Shown one piece after another: positions 46,174 through 56,455 of a stretch of 64,000 bases of DNA. How positions within the stretch are numbered: position 1 is the first letter of the stretch; each line of letters opens with the position of its first letter. Source of the stretch: Peromyscus leucopus (taxonomy: Eukaryota > Chordata > Mammalia > Rodentia > Cricetidae); contig NC_051072.1 of NCBI RefSeq assembly GCF_004664715.2, positions 34,133,642 through 34,197,641 of the forward strand, in the 5' to 3' direction. The notes below the pieces were generated by a model, which was not told the origin of the DNA, ran no database searches, and worked only from the letters and a program-made list of their open reading frames with translations. Made by a program: the position numbers and the translations under genes.

Positions 46174-46646
46174 TGTAGATGTAACCAACTTTCTTATTAA
46201 ATAAGAAACACAGAACCAATGCAAAGAAGAAAGCCAAGAGATCAGAGCTAAGAGCCTTACCGGCCTACTGCAGCTTGCCTCTTAAGTCAAGAGACCTCTC
46301 TGAAAAGGACCTACTTCCTGTGTGTTTGTCTTTATATAGTCTTTCTGTTCTGCCTTCTCATTGGTTGTAAACCCAAGCACATGATTGCCTCATCACTGCC
46401 TGTCTGTAGAGACTTCCAGGTCTTCTATGGTTGGTATTGAGATTAAAGGCATGTGTCTCCAATGCTGGCTGTATCCTTGAACACACAGAGATCTACCTAG
46501 CTCTGCCTACCAAGTGCTGGGATTAAAGGTGTGTGGCATGAACACCCAGCTCTGCTATAGCTTGCTATTAGCTCTGACCCCCAGGCAACTTTATTTATTA
46601 ACATACAAATAAAATCACATTTCAGTACAAATAAAACATCACCATA
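46174..46646 (-). mobile_element. ERV LTR carrying a B1-like segment, left arm of composite 2
   Basis: On the minus strand it starts TATGGTGATG (start TG mutated), directly after the polypurine run AAAAGGGGAAA, has AATAAATAAAG about 55 bp in, and ends GGTTACATCTACA. A B1-like block sits inside at about 46435-46560 ('tgctgggattaaaggtgtg'). The same LTR family, with the same internal B1-like block, occurs as a solo copy at 54255-54670, so the B1 was captured before the family spread. Confidence 0.82.
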
Positions 46647-46945
46647 TTTCCCCTTTTCTATTTTAATAAAAAGAAAAAAGGGAAAAGGTTATAACTAACA
46701 TAAGAAAAACTATATACAAAAGTACAATAACTATATACAATTTATACAAGTAACAAATACCTAAACAATGTCTAGTCCATTTTTATTTGACAAATTCAGA
46801 GAAAATAATTCCATTATCTATCCTATTTTGGTAAGACCTAAATGTACCTAATTCACTTTCTATCCTAACTAGTCTTCAACTCTAACTAACTAATCTTCAA
46901 CTATAACTAACTAATCTTCTACTCCCTCAGAGACCCAAGAAGGAT

Positions 46946-46994
46946 GAGAGAGATTTGTCCTGACTATGGGCCAGGCAGGAAAACTCTAGCTACA
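46946..46994 (+). mobile_element. 49-bp U5 remnant of the missing 5' LTR
   Basis: Identical by eye over 49 bp to the last 49 bp of the plus-strand LTR (49591-49639), beginning GAGAGAGATTTG and ending CTAGCTACA. Its position immediately before the PBS shows it is the 3' edge of the 5' LTR. Sequence to its left belongs to the inverted partner, so 46945/46946 is the fusion point. Confidence 0.88.
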
Positions 46995-46996
46995 AA

Positions 46997-47014
46997 TGGC
47001 GCCCAACGAGTTGG
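46997..47014 (+). promoter_or_regulatory. Primer binding site, tRNA-Lys-like
   Basis: TGGCGCCCAACGAG starts two bases after the U5 end. TGGCGCCCAACG is the class of PBS complementary to the 3' end of tRNA-Lys used by many class II ERVs. The following bases depart from the usual sequence. It would prime minus-strand DNA synthesis. Confidence 0.78.
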
Positions 47015-47780
47015 CAAGAGTTTCCACCTAAAAGCTGAGAAAAGATTCTAAAACGGAGCTAAAAACAGCTTCCTAATTGTCTCTCTCAAATGAGCGGCAG
47101 CTTGCCGGTTTGAGCTACTGGTGGGTTCCTAGCGTGTGCGCTTGACCTGCAGTTTTGGGGGAATGAGGCCTCTGCAAGTGGCACATTAAGCTGCGTGGTA
47201 GATTTAGCCTTTGCTAGTACAAAACAAAAAAATAGGTTTCTGGGCTACACGCTACTTGGATAAAAGCATAGACCCACGATAGCTCCCAGAGCTGATGGTA
47301 AACATACCACCGCCATGTTGGGAAGCTGAGGTGGGCGGAGCCAGCAGCCATAGTGCCATTTCAGTCTTACAAATGCTGCAGTTTAAAGTAATAGATTCAC
47401 AATAAGACAGATTCAGATGTAATAGTTTACAATGTGTGTAAAATATACGTAGGCTTGAAAGAGACAAAAAAGGTGATATATACAGTTATATAAACAAATA
47501 CATAGTTTTAAAAAATAAAGTCTTTAAAGAGACAATAAAATTGATATAAAAAATAAGCCACGTAAAGATGAATATTGCACAGAGAATCTGGATTGGGTTG
47601 TCTTTGGGATTTTTTAACTGCAGAAAAACATTTGATCGTAAAAGATGTTGAGTTAAACCAATATGTATATTTTAAAGATACCTTGACTTCAAAATTTGGA
47701 TGTAAGGATGTGTTGCTTTGGAAAGGAGACTCTGCTTTTGTTCCCACAGAAAGCCAGAGGCTATGGATTTGTTCCAGATT
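47015..47780 (+). mobile_element. Noncoding internal (leader) sequence of composite 2
   Basis: Lies between the PBS and the L1 insertion and continues at 49005-49251 on its far side, about 1 kb in total. No gag-like or pol-like frame is seen, so the parent was probably a non-autonomous ERV depending on proteins supplied in trans. Confidence 0.6.
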
Positions 47781-47795
47781 AAGATACATCAGGTT

Positions 47796-48989
47796 CATAT
47801 CAGCATTGTTTGTAATAGCCAAAACCTGGAAACAACCTTGATGCCCTTCAACTGAAGAATGGATAAATAAATTGTGGCACATATACACAATGGAATACTA
47901 CTCAGCAGAGAAAAACAATGACATCATACGGTTTGCAGGCAAATGGATGTATCTAGAAAAAATCATCCTGAGTGAGGTGACCCAGACTCAGAAAGACAAA
48001 TATGGTATGTACTCACTCATAGGAAGATGCTAGATGTGGAACAAGGATGACTGGACTGCTACTCACATCACATCACCAGTGAGGCTACCTGGAAAACGGG
48101 ACCCCAAAAAAGACACGGAGAAATGGATGAGATCTACATGAACAGCCTGGTCATGAGTGGGAACAATGAAGGGCGACAGTCTAGGTAAAGAGAGTGGGAG
48201 ATCCTACCTGGATCAAGAAAAGAGAGGGAGAACAGGGAATAGGAGACCATGGTAAATGAAGACCACATGAGAAGGGGAGGAAGCAGAGAGCTAGGGAGGC
48301 CCACGGAGATCCACAAAGATACCCCCGCAAAAGACTGCTGGCAATGGTCGAGAGACGGCAGGAACTGACCTACTCTGGTGATGGGATGGCCAGACACCCT
48401 GTTAGTAGTGCCATCAACCCCATCCAAGGTCTGAGGAATCTGGATGCAGACATCCACGGCTGGGCCCCTGGTGGAGCACTGGGAGTCTAATTAGTGAGAA
48501 AGAAGAGAGTTTATATGAGCGAGAATTGTTGAAGCCAAGGTTGGATAAAGCACAGGGACAAATAACCAAATGAATGGAAGCACAGGATCTATGAACCAAA
48601 GGCTGAGGGGCCCCCAACTGGATCAGGCCCCCTGAATGGGTGAGACAGTCATTTGGCTTGATCTGTTTGGGAGGCAGCTGTGTGTTGGTGCCGGGTCCTG
48701 GGCTCATTGCATGAGTTGGCTGTTTGAATCCTGGGACCTATGCAGGGACGCTTGGCTCGGTCTGGGAGGGGGGGACTAGACCTGGCTGAACTGAGTCTAA
48801 CAGGTCGATCCAGGTCCTCAGGGGAGACCTTGATCTGGAGGAGGTGGGAATGGGGGGTGGGCTGGGGGAGGGGGAGGGGGGCGAGAGTGGGAGAACAGGG
48901 GAATCTGTGGCTATTATGTTGAACTGAATGGTGTTGTAAAATAAAAAAAAATAAATAAAATAAAATAAAGAATACACACACACAAAAAA
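47796..48989 (+). mobile_element. 5'-truncated L1 with 15-bp target duplication, inside composite 2
   Basis: A 1.2-kb L1 3' piece: ORF2 C-terminal codons from the start (including YYSAEKNN near 47895-47920), a 3'UTR with G-rich stretches near 48765-48890, and an A-rich tail with AATAAA repeats and a CACACA interruption (48940-48989). Perfect 15-bp repeats lie at 47781-47795 and 48990-49004. It must be younger than composite 2. Its coding part contains stops. Confidence 0.95.
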
Positions 48990-49251
48990 AAGATACATCA
49001 GGTTTACCAGCCAAGACCCCCTGAAAGGTCTCTGATGACACCATGGCCCAGATAATCCAACATCCAGATCGGATTCAAGGCAACTGGCTTAGGCAATACA
49101 GCCTCATGGATTATTCCATAATCCTAAAATTTTCTTTGTGTCCCCATAAGATACAGTGCCCACCTCCAGTAGGAAGTAGTAAGAGAAGCTATGCCCAAAT
49201 TCCCAAATTATATGTAATTTTACTTTGTTAAGGTTAAAACCTTCCTTTTTG

Positions 49252-49269
49252 AAAAAAAGGGGCGGGGAG
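49252..49269 (+). promoter_or_regulatory. Polypurine tract
   Basis: AAAAAAAGGGGCGGGGAG immediately before the LTR start at 49270. In LTR elements this primes plus-strand synthesis and fixes the U3 edge. It contains one C. The upstream 'aaaaccttcctttttga' word is shared with the internal end at 18255-18270. Confidence 0.8.
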
Positions 49270-49639
49270 TGCTGTGGGATGGTCTGTATGGCAAATGTGT
49301 TGCTCTGATTGGCCAGTAGTCAGGCAGGAGGGAGTACAGATGGGACAAGGAGAAGAATTCTGGGAAGTGGAAGGCTGAGTCAGAGACACTGCCAGCCGCC
49401 ACCAGGACAAGCAGCATGTGAAGATGCTGGTAAGCCACATGCCACATGGCAAGGTATATATTTATGGAAATGGGTTAATTTAAGATATAAGAACAGTTAG
49501 CAAGAAGCCTGCCACGGCCATACAGTTTGTATGCAATATAAGTCTCTGTGTTTACTTGGTTGGATCTGAGCAGCTATGGGACTGGCGGGTGAGAGAGATT
49601 TGTCCTGACTATGGGCCAGGCAGGAAAACTCTAGCTACA
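49270..49639 (+). mobile_element. ERV LTR, right arm of composite 2
   Basis: 370 bp, starts TGCTGTGGGATGG, ends CTAGCTACA. It shares about 58 identical bp (about 49468-49525) with the solo LTR at 31764. The usual AATAAA near the start seems lost. Confidence 0.9.
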
Positions 49640-49741
49640 CTCATTAGGTTTGCTTACAGGAGCCTGGATACTTTACCAGTGGCCCTGCCACTGGAGGCAA
49701 TATCCCCCTTTTCCCTGCAACATGGATCTTAAAATGTCTTA
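49640..49741 (-). mobile_element. L1 3'UTR, middle segment
   Basis: Continues the L1 of 45995-46173: 'aggtttgcttacaggagcct' and 'actttaccagtggc' words follow directly after the CTCATT duplication, as in an uninterrupted rodent L1 3'UTR. Confidence 0.75.
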
Positions 49742-50256
49742 TTCATTAAAAAAAAAAAAAAAAAAAAAAAAACAGAGCCAGATATTGGGGTAAATTCTGA
49801 AAGATCAGGGAGACAGAATAAGCCACAGCCAACTTCACCTCGCCAATTCCTCAGCTGATCTTGTTTCCTGAAACTGAAAGCCTCTGAGTCCTCACCTGAA
49901 TGGATCTCAGCTGAACTGCTGCTAAAAAGCTCCTAGTTCCTGGTCCTCACACCTTATATACCTTTCTGCTTCCTGCCATCACTTCCTGGGATTAAAGGCG
50001 TTTGTTTTTTCCCAAGCAAAGATGTGAGATCCTCAAGTGCTGAGATTAAAGGTGTTTGCCACCACTGCCTGGCTCTGTTCCCAGTGTGGCCTTAAGCTCA
50101 CAGAGATCAGGACAGATCCCTGCCTCCCAAGTGATTGGATTAAAGGCATATGTGCCACCACTGTCTGGCCTTGATGTCTAATCTAGTGGCTGTTCTGTTT
50201 TCTGATCTCTAGATAAGTTTTATTTGTTAGAACACAAATAAAATATCACCAAACTT
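49742..50256 (-). mobile_element. ERV-type LTR with internal B1-like segments
   Basis: On the minus strand it starts near TTTGGTGATATTTTATTTGTG, similar to the start of the LTR at 46174-46646, with AATAAA nearby. Reverse-complemented B1-like words ('gctgagattaaaggtgtttg', 'gtgattggattaaaggcata') appear twice. The left edge contains about 27 A (49748-49774). I could not establish a target duplication, so the ends are approximate. Confidence 0.6.
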
Positions 50257-50400
50257 CCCCAGAAACAACTGATTTCCAGTGAATCCTAAGGGAGCAGTGG
50301 AGACTTCTGAGTCTTCCTGCTCCATGACAGCATATAGTTGGACACAATCTTGTGCAGGTAACCACAGCTGCTGTCAAAGAACATAATTTTTGAACATGGA
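50257..50400 (-). mobile_element. L1 3'UTR, right segment
   Basis: Resumes the interrupted L1: 'gacttctgagtcttcctgct' and 'acacaatcttgtgcaggtaa' are rodent L1 3'UTR words in the expected order. The right boundary is approximate. Confidence 0.6.
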
Positions 50401-50461
50401 TGCATTGAATTATATATATATATACTTCTTACACAAAGGTCATAATTTTGTAAGGAAATAA

Positions 50462-50570
50462 ACTGGTATTACTATGTAGCCTTGGCTGGCCTGGAATTCA
50501 CAGAAATTCACCAGTCTCTGCCTCCTGAGTGCTGGCATTAATGGTGTACACCATCACACCCAGCCTCAGA
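50462..50570 (-). mobile_element. B1 SINE fragment
   Basis: Reverse-complement B1 with 'gtagccttggctggcctgga', 'tctgcctcctgagtgctggc' and 'accatcacacccagcc'. The B1 3' part is missing. Confidence 0.88.
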
Positions 50571-51518
50571 AAACTTTCTGAAGGGACCGAGCACATAGCT
50601 TTACTTACCCTGTCATTTTGACATTTTAGCATATGAAAAGAGGAGATGATTAACCATGCAGATACTATGAAGTCAAATATTAGGTATAAAGCTTTTCATT
50701 CTTTTGTAGTCATAAGAACTTACATTAAAATCATAAAGTAGAGGTGATGATGTTCTGTTATCATCATCTGCCTTCAATGGTTCCTAAAATGAGATCCAGG
50801 GCTCACTATGGAATAGTCACCTTCAACAGATACTCGACCAAGAAGACCTACAGGGCTGGGAAGTTCATGGTTCTACATATCCTACATGGAGACTTATCTA
50901 TGTACTATGCTAGGATTTGAGGAGATAACTCCATAAACTCTCAGCTTGGCATAGGTGCCCAAAGCCAACTAATAGAAATCAGAGGTGATGCAGAGGAAAA
51001 GCAACATGGAAGTAGATGCTGGAGAACATGGCTTCCCTTTGCCACCACATCAGCTTCTAAGTCTGAACTCCAGAATTTCACAGACTGGAACCCTGCATAT
51101 CTGATCATCAGACAAATGGCCTTTACATCAAATGGATAAAGGGTGGAGGAGGGTATATTCTTTGCAGGGAGGCAGTTCTCAAGGGCAGATAGCCAGCCAC
51201 TTCATCAAAATTCACCAGTCAGATTGGATAGGCATTTCTCCTTCCTTGGGGAACCAATGATTAAAAGGGTAAAAAAAGGACTAACATTATTTTAATAGAT
51301 GATTCATTAATATAAAAGAAAATAGCAGGAATTAGCAGATGACCCTTAATGAATCCCAGTGCAGATTCCCCAGTCTCTTTTACTGAAGGATTATATATAT
51401 AATATCAATGGATGAACTCAGTTGAAAAGGGGGCTGAGGGATAAAGGAGACACAATACAGGTAAAGTAAGATTGCCAAAACTCAATAAGTCATTTTCATG
51501 TGACTGTGAGTGAAACAT
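50571..51518. other. Unrecognised sequence
   Basis: No gene or repeat body recognised. Confidence 0.4.
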
Positions 51519-51728
51519 GAGGGCTGGAGAGATAGCTCAGTAGTAAGGAGCACTTCCTGCTCTTGCAGAGGACCTGAGTTGGTGTTTCAGTAATGATATC
51601 AGAAATTAATAACTACCTGAAAACACAGATCAGGAGAATCCAGTGATATTCTGTCTTCTTCGGGCACCAGCACACATAGCATACACTCACACAGACTTGT
51701 AAGTAAAAAAGAAAAAAGTAAATAAATA
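51519..51728 (+). mobile_element. B2 SINE
   Basis: Head 'gggctggagagatagctcag' is the B2/tRNA-derived promoter region, with 'gctcttgcagaggacctgag' (B-box side), 'ttcttcgggcaccagcacac' and an A-rich tail with AAGTAAATAAAT, which contains the AATAAA-like end typical of B2. Confidence 0.9.
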
Positions 51729-51740
51729 TGTTTTAGTTGA

Positions 51741-51840
51741 GTCTTGGGCCAGAGGATATAGCCCAGTAGCAGAGTGACAGACCAGCATATATGAAGTCCT
51801 AGGCTCAGTTCCCAGTCTCAGAAAAATAATGATAATAAAG
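51741..51840 (+). mobile_element. ID-like tRNA-derived SINE
   Basis: 'gggccagaggatatagccca' and 'agtcctaggctcagttccca' follow the ID/tRNA-Ala layout, ending in an A-rich tail with AAT and AATAAAG words. Divergent from the ID consensus. Confidence 0.6.
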
Positions 51841-51845
51841 ACTTG

Positions 51846-51930
51846 GACTGGAATTTGTGGCTCACTAAGTAAACTTTCCCAGCACACACAGGGCCTGGGT
51901 TCAATCTTAGCACAAACAAAAACAAATATG
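51846..51930 (+). mobile_element. Second ID-like fragment
   Basis: 'gtggctcactaagtaaactt' and 'cagggcctgggttcaatctt' match the ID layout with an AAACAAAAAC tail. It directly follows the previous element in the same orientation. Confidence 0.55.
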
Positions 51931-52909
51931 AAAAGTAAGATTATAGCATTTTCCATGGATCTCTTTTCCCTTGCTAATGCTTATATTAAATGGTTAATGG
52001 TAGTGGTTGCATAAGAATGTGAATGTTCTTAATTTCAAAGAAATATGCACTTTAAATTTTAAAACTGATAAATTTTATGTTTTGTATATGCTACTTCAGT
52101 AAAAATAACTTTGAAAATAAATGAAATGAAAAATGATTAATAAACAAACAAAACTGTCTTCATTCTACTGGCTAAACACTCAACAAATACCCCAGCTTCA
52201 ACAAGCAAGGACTGTAAAAGCAATAAATGGAAAAAGTGATATTCTAGTGATAATTTTGTGTATACCTTGGCTTGTGCCTGGATATTTGTTAAAACGTTAT
52301 TCTGAAAGTTTCTGCAAGATCGCTTCTGGATAAGATTGACATTTAAATTGGTGGAATCTGAGCAAGGCAGATTGCCCTCCAAAATGTTGAGTGACCTTGT
52401 CCAATTGGTCAGCATTAAGTAGAACAAAAGGTTGCCCACCCTTCTGTATGAGGACATTCTCCTGCAGCGAGACATTAGCCTCAACTACAATCTCTGGTCA
52501 TCATGGTTCCACAGCAGACTGTCTTTGAAAGAGAGCTATAGTTCTTTCGGTCTTACAGTCTGGGCTTCCCCCATCATATGTGGGACTCACCAAGCCTCCA
52601 TAGTCAATTCCTTAATGTAACTGAATAAAATACATAAGCCAGTATATATCACATTAATTCTGTTTCTCCAAAGAACACCAACAAATACATGTACATGTAT
52701 GTGTCGATAGACACAGATAGAAACATACTTCACAGTTTATGCACAGATTGTCTATTCTACATTGTGTGTGTGTTTGTTTATACATATTTGTGTGTAATAA
52801 CAATTAACTGAAAAAGAAGTCATAGATTTGAGAAAGAGCATAAAGAGTATGGAGGGAGGAAAGTGAAGGGGAAATTATAAAACACTCATGGAAGCTTTTT
52901 CTTAATTAT
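51931..52909. other. Unrecognised sequence
   Basis: No repeat body recognised. A 115-codon minus frame (52137-52484) overlaps a 66-codon plus frame and resembles nothing known to me. Confidence 0.4.
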
Positions 52910-53275
52910 AAATGCTGGGCCTTAGCTTGCCTTGTTTCTTGCCAGCTTTTCTTAACTTTAAATTAACCCATCTACCTTTTGCCCTTGGGCTTTTTCCTTT
53001 TCTTACTTCTGTATATCTTACTTTCATTCCTGTCCTTGGCTGGCTGTGTAGATGGGTGACTGGCCCCTGGAAGCCTTTCTTCTCTGGCTACTTCTTTTTT
53101 CATTTCCTCCCAGATTTCTCCTTCTATATATTCTCTCTGCCTGTCACCCTGTCTATCCTTTCTCCTGCCTTGCTATTGCATGTTTAGTTCTTTATTAGAC
53201 TATCAGGTGTTTTACACAGGGACAGTAACACAGCTTCACAGAGTTAAACAAATGCAACATAAGCAAAAGTAACAC
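52910..53275 (-). mobile_element. ERV-type LTR or LTR-like rodent repeat
   Basis: The plus strand shows 'tttaaattaacccatctacc', a C/T-rich middle, 'gctattgcatgtttagttct' and TTTATT (53191-53196, an antisense AATAAA), the same architecture as the antisense LTR at 28350-28712. It ends with 'agcttcacagagttaaac'. I recognise the repeat type but not its exact ends. Confidence 0.55.
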
Positions 53276-53891
53276 ACCTTAAAATAATATTCTACAAGAA
53301 GCAACCATCCAACCTCTTCTGATATAGTCTGAGAGAATTTTATTTCAATGGTTACTCAGCTTTGATTACTTTAATCAAATGTATAGATATATTATTTGCA
53401 TATACAATGTACCATTTTAAGTGTATGGATTAATTATGACCAACATACTTTGACAGATACACCCATATAACTACTACTATAATCAAGATACAAAATGCAT
53501 TAAATATAAAGTTCTTCTATAATAATTTACAGTCAACCTCACCTCATCACTGATCTGTCTACATTAATCTCATTTCCTTTTCCTAGAATTTCATAGACAT
53601 GGACTCCTACACATGTACTCTTGAATGTAACTTCTTTCACTCAGCATGGTTTTGCCATACAACTACATTATTTTATTTGTCAGTAGCTCCTTTATTTTTT
53701 CCACTTATTCCTACCCCATAAAATAAATGTACACAATGTCCATTCATCCATTTACCTTGCAATGGAAATATGGGTCACTTCCAGATTGAGCTATTACTCA
53801 AAAATGTATTTGCTCATATGGAAGTCTTTGTATACTGTCTTAGGTAAGATTCTATTATTGTGATAAAACACCATAACCAAAGGCAACTTGG

Positions 53892-54703
53892 TATAACAGG
53901 CCCCCAGACCTTAGCACAAGTGACATGTTGAAGGCACCATTCTGACCTTAAAAGCCAGCTCATAGGCCCCACCACCTGTCAAAACTTGAATAAATACCTA
54001 ATCTATCAAAGACCTAGTCCATGGTTCCAGGATCCAGGAAAGTCCCTACATGTGCTAAGCTTGCTTCTAGGCTTCTGTAGTTTCACGTATTGCTACCCGT
54101 TCTTGCTAACTGAAGTGTGCCAACCAGGACATAGTTTTGTGCATTAATGACAAAAAAATGGTGAGGCTTAGGCACCATGACTTGGGCAAGTTCCCTTTGC
54201 AGGCTAGAGTCAGCAATAAAAACTTTCTATTCTGCTTTAAGAGTTTCTGTGTGTTGTGGTGGTAATCTAATTGTACTGAAATGTGATTTTGATTGTATGT
54301 TAATAAATAAAGTTGCCCGGGGGTCAGAGCTATTAGAGCCATAGCAAGAGTGTGCGGTGGTGGTACACGCTTTAATCCATAGATATCTGTGTTTCAGGAT
54401 ATAGCCAGCATTGGAGACATATGCTTTAAGACCTAGGGGCTGTACATTCAGACAGTGACGAGGCAGTCATGTGTTTGGGTTTACAACCAATGAGAAGCAG
54501 AACAAAATACTTTAAATAGACGAACAGACAGGAAATAGAGCTCTCTTTCGGGAAGCTGGGACACCGCAGGCGGAAGGGTGAGATTTTAGCTCTGAGCTCT
54601 GACCTCTTGGCTTTCTCTTTTGCATTGTTTCTGTGTTTCTTATTTAATAAGACAGTTGGTTACATCTATAGTGTGTGTTCTCTAGTGGAGTGACCACATG
54701 ACA
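53892..54703 (+). mobile_element. LTR, class I-like, hosting a second LTR
   Basis: Flanked by TTGG at 53888-53891 and 54704-54707 (4 bp, typical of class I ERVs). Starts TATAACAGGCCCCCAG (the TG probably mutated to TA) and ends CACATGACA. AATAAA lies at 54215-54220. Without the inserted LTR it is about 390 bp. The surrounding repeat reads through if this block is removed. Confidence 0.65.
54255..54670 (+). mobile_element. Solo LTR, same family as left arm of composite 2
   Basis: 416 bp, starts TGTGGTGGTAAT and ends GGTTACATCTATA, with AATAAATAAAG near the start and the family's internal B1-like block near 54345-54420. Flanked by GTGTGT at 54249-54254 and 54671-54676. The duplication is low complexity but fits a 6-bp class II signature. 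It lies inside the LTR of 53892-54703. Confidence 0.8.
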
Positions 54704-55596
54704 TTGGGAAGGAAAATGGTTCATTTCAGATTACAGTTTCATATCACAGCCCATCACTGAAGAAAGTCAGATCAGGAACTCAAACAGGGCAGGAACCTGG
54801 ATGCGGGAGCTAATGGAGAGGCCATGGAGAGGTGCTGCTTACTGGCTTGCTCCTCATGGCAAGCTTTGCTCAGTCTGCTTTCTTATAGCACCCAAGACCA
54901 GCAGCTCAGGGGTGGAACCACCCACAGTGAGCTGGATCCTTCCACATCAATCATTAATCAAGTAAATGCCTCACAGGTTTGCCCGCAAGCCAATCTGATG
55001 GGGGCATTTTCTCAGTTAAGGTTCCCTCTTCCAAAATGACTCTAGCTTGTGTCTACTTGTCATAAGAACTAGCCAGCATATATATGAATAAATTTTTACT
55101 CCTGTTCAGTAACTATATTGAAATGTAATTACTAGCATAATAATGAGCCATTAGTTGTATACTAACAAGTCAAACACTTTCATTTTGCAAATGAGTTTTC
55201 CATTTTGCATTCCCATCAAAATGTGAGAACTTTTGCTTTTTATGCCTCACCAACAGGAGGTTTTGTCAGTCTTCTTCATTTCAAACATTCTTTGATGATA
55301 TAGCATCTACTGGTGTTTTATTATGCCTTTACTTGGTATTTTTAATACACATAATACTACTTAATATTTTTCCCATACTAATTGGTCATTTCCCCATCTT
55401 TTCAATTATGATATTTGTGTACTAGTATTTCTTACATATTCTGGAAACAAGCCCTTTGGGGAAAAAATGTGTGCTCTGTAAATGTTGTCTTCCTAATCTA
55501 TGGTTTTATTAGTCTTGAAAATCATGTCTTTCAGAAAAAGTAGATATCTGTTACAAATAACAGAATATGCTTTTGATATTCTATTTAAGAATTTGG

Positions 55597-55826
55597 GGCC
55601 AGAGAGATGTCTCAGTAGAAAAGAGTGTTTGCTGTGTACATATAGATGCCTGTGTTCAGGTTCCCAGTAGTCACATAACAGCCTGGTATGGCTGGATGTA
55701 GCCCCAGAGATGTGGTGGGAAGTAGAGCAGGGGAGGCAGAGACAGGAGTATTGCTGAGGTTCACAGGCCAGCTAGCCAGACTTACTCAGCCAGCTCTAGA
55801 CCCATAAGGAAGCCTGTCTCGAATTT
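55597..55826 (+). mobile_element. B3-type SINE
   Basis: tRNA-like head 'ggggccagagagatgtctca', then 'gttcccagtagtcacataac', 'gtagccccagagatgtggtg' and 'aagcctgtctcg', which is the longer B3 body. It interrupts the old L1. Confidence 0.75.
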
Positions 55827-56324
55827 TTGCCTTGTACTTTGTCAGTTTTTATTTCCTATGTTCTAAAAGCTTTCTTATTAAGCAAATACACATTTGGAAT
55901 TATGTCTTCCTGATCATTTTATCATTAGGAAGTGTTTTTTTTATATGTCTCTGGTAATAACAATATTCTGAAGTTAGTTTTGTTATTAATATGATCTCAG
56001 TGACATCTTATGTATGGTTAATGTTTGCATACTGCATAGTTTTTATATTTTAGTTGCAACCTGTTTCTTTACATTTAAAATTTAACTTTTAGAGAGTGAA
56101 TTATTCAGTCTTAGTTTCAATATTTAGTCGACAATCCCAGTATTTTAAAAGAATGCTTAAACCACTTAAATTAAATGAAGTCATTTTGATTGGGCTTTAG
56201 TAGTTCGTTGTTGCTTTGTTTGTTGTTGTTGTTCTGATTTTAGTTTTGGTTTTGTTGTTGTTGAAGTTGTTCAGGGCCTTATGTTTTGTTTGTTTGTTTG
56301 CTTGCTTGCTTGCTTTTGTTGTTT

Positions 56325-56455
56325 TGAGACAGGGTCTACCTATGTAGCCCAGAATGATCTAGGGCTTATGATGTAGAACAAGCTACCCTCAAACTCTACA
56401 GCCTCCTCCTCAGCCTCCTGAGTGCTGGGATCATCATGAGCCACCATCCCAGCCA
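56325..56455 (-). mobile_element. B1 SINE, old
   Basis: Reverse-complement B1: 'gagacagggtctacctatgt', 'cctcctgagtgctgggatca', 'gagccaccatcccagcc', preceded by a TTTG/CTTG-rich tail at about 56283-56324. It interrupts the old L1. Confidence 0.85.

Larger units (their letters stand above)
46174..49639. mobile_element. Inverted LTR composite 2 (ERV pair joined head to head, with a later L1 inside)
   Basis: One insertion bounded by CTCATT at 46168-46173 and 49640-49645. In order: a minus-strand LTR (46174-46646), its 3' internal sequence (46647-46945), a 49-bp U5 remnant (46946-46994), a tRNA-Lys-like PBS (46997), about 1 kb of noncoding internal sequence split by an L1, a polypurine tract (49252-49269) and a plus-strand LTR (49270-49639). 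The two LTRs are different families facing outward. The plus-oriented partner lacks its 5' LTR except for the 49 bp. No gag or pol frame is present. Confidence 0.8.
53848..55077. repeat. Rodent dispersed repeat split by LTRs
   Basis: Begins 'gtgataaaacaccataacca' (near 53867), is interrupted at 53892-54707, and resumes with 'aaggaaaatggttcatttca', 'gaactcaaacagggcagga', 'tggcttgctcctcatggca' and 'aatgactctagcttgtgtc', ending 'aactagccagca'. The order matches a common rodent repeat related to the one at 10650. I leave it unnamed. Confidence 0.75.

Noticed and set aside
46174..49639. Later inversion of one LTR of a normal provirus
   Set aside because: The two LTRs are different families and an inversion would not leave a matching 6-bp duplication at the outer edges of a U5-to-U5 unit.
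51519..51930. tRNA genes
   Set aside because: The tRNA-like heads are diverged SINE promoters followed by SINE bodies and A-rich tails. No cloverleaf with intact anticodon arm was seen.
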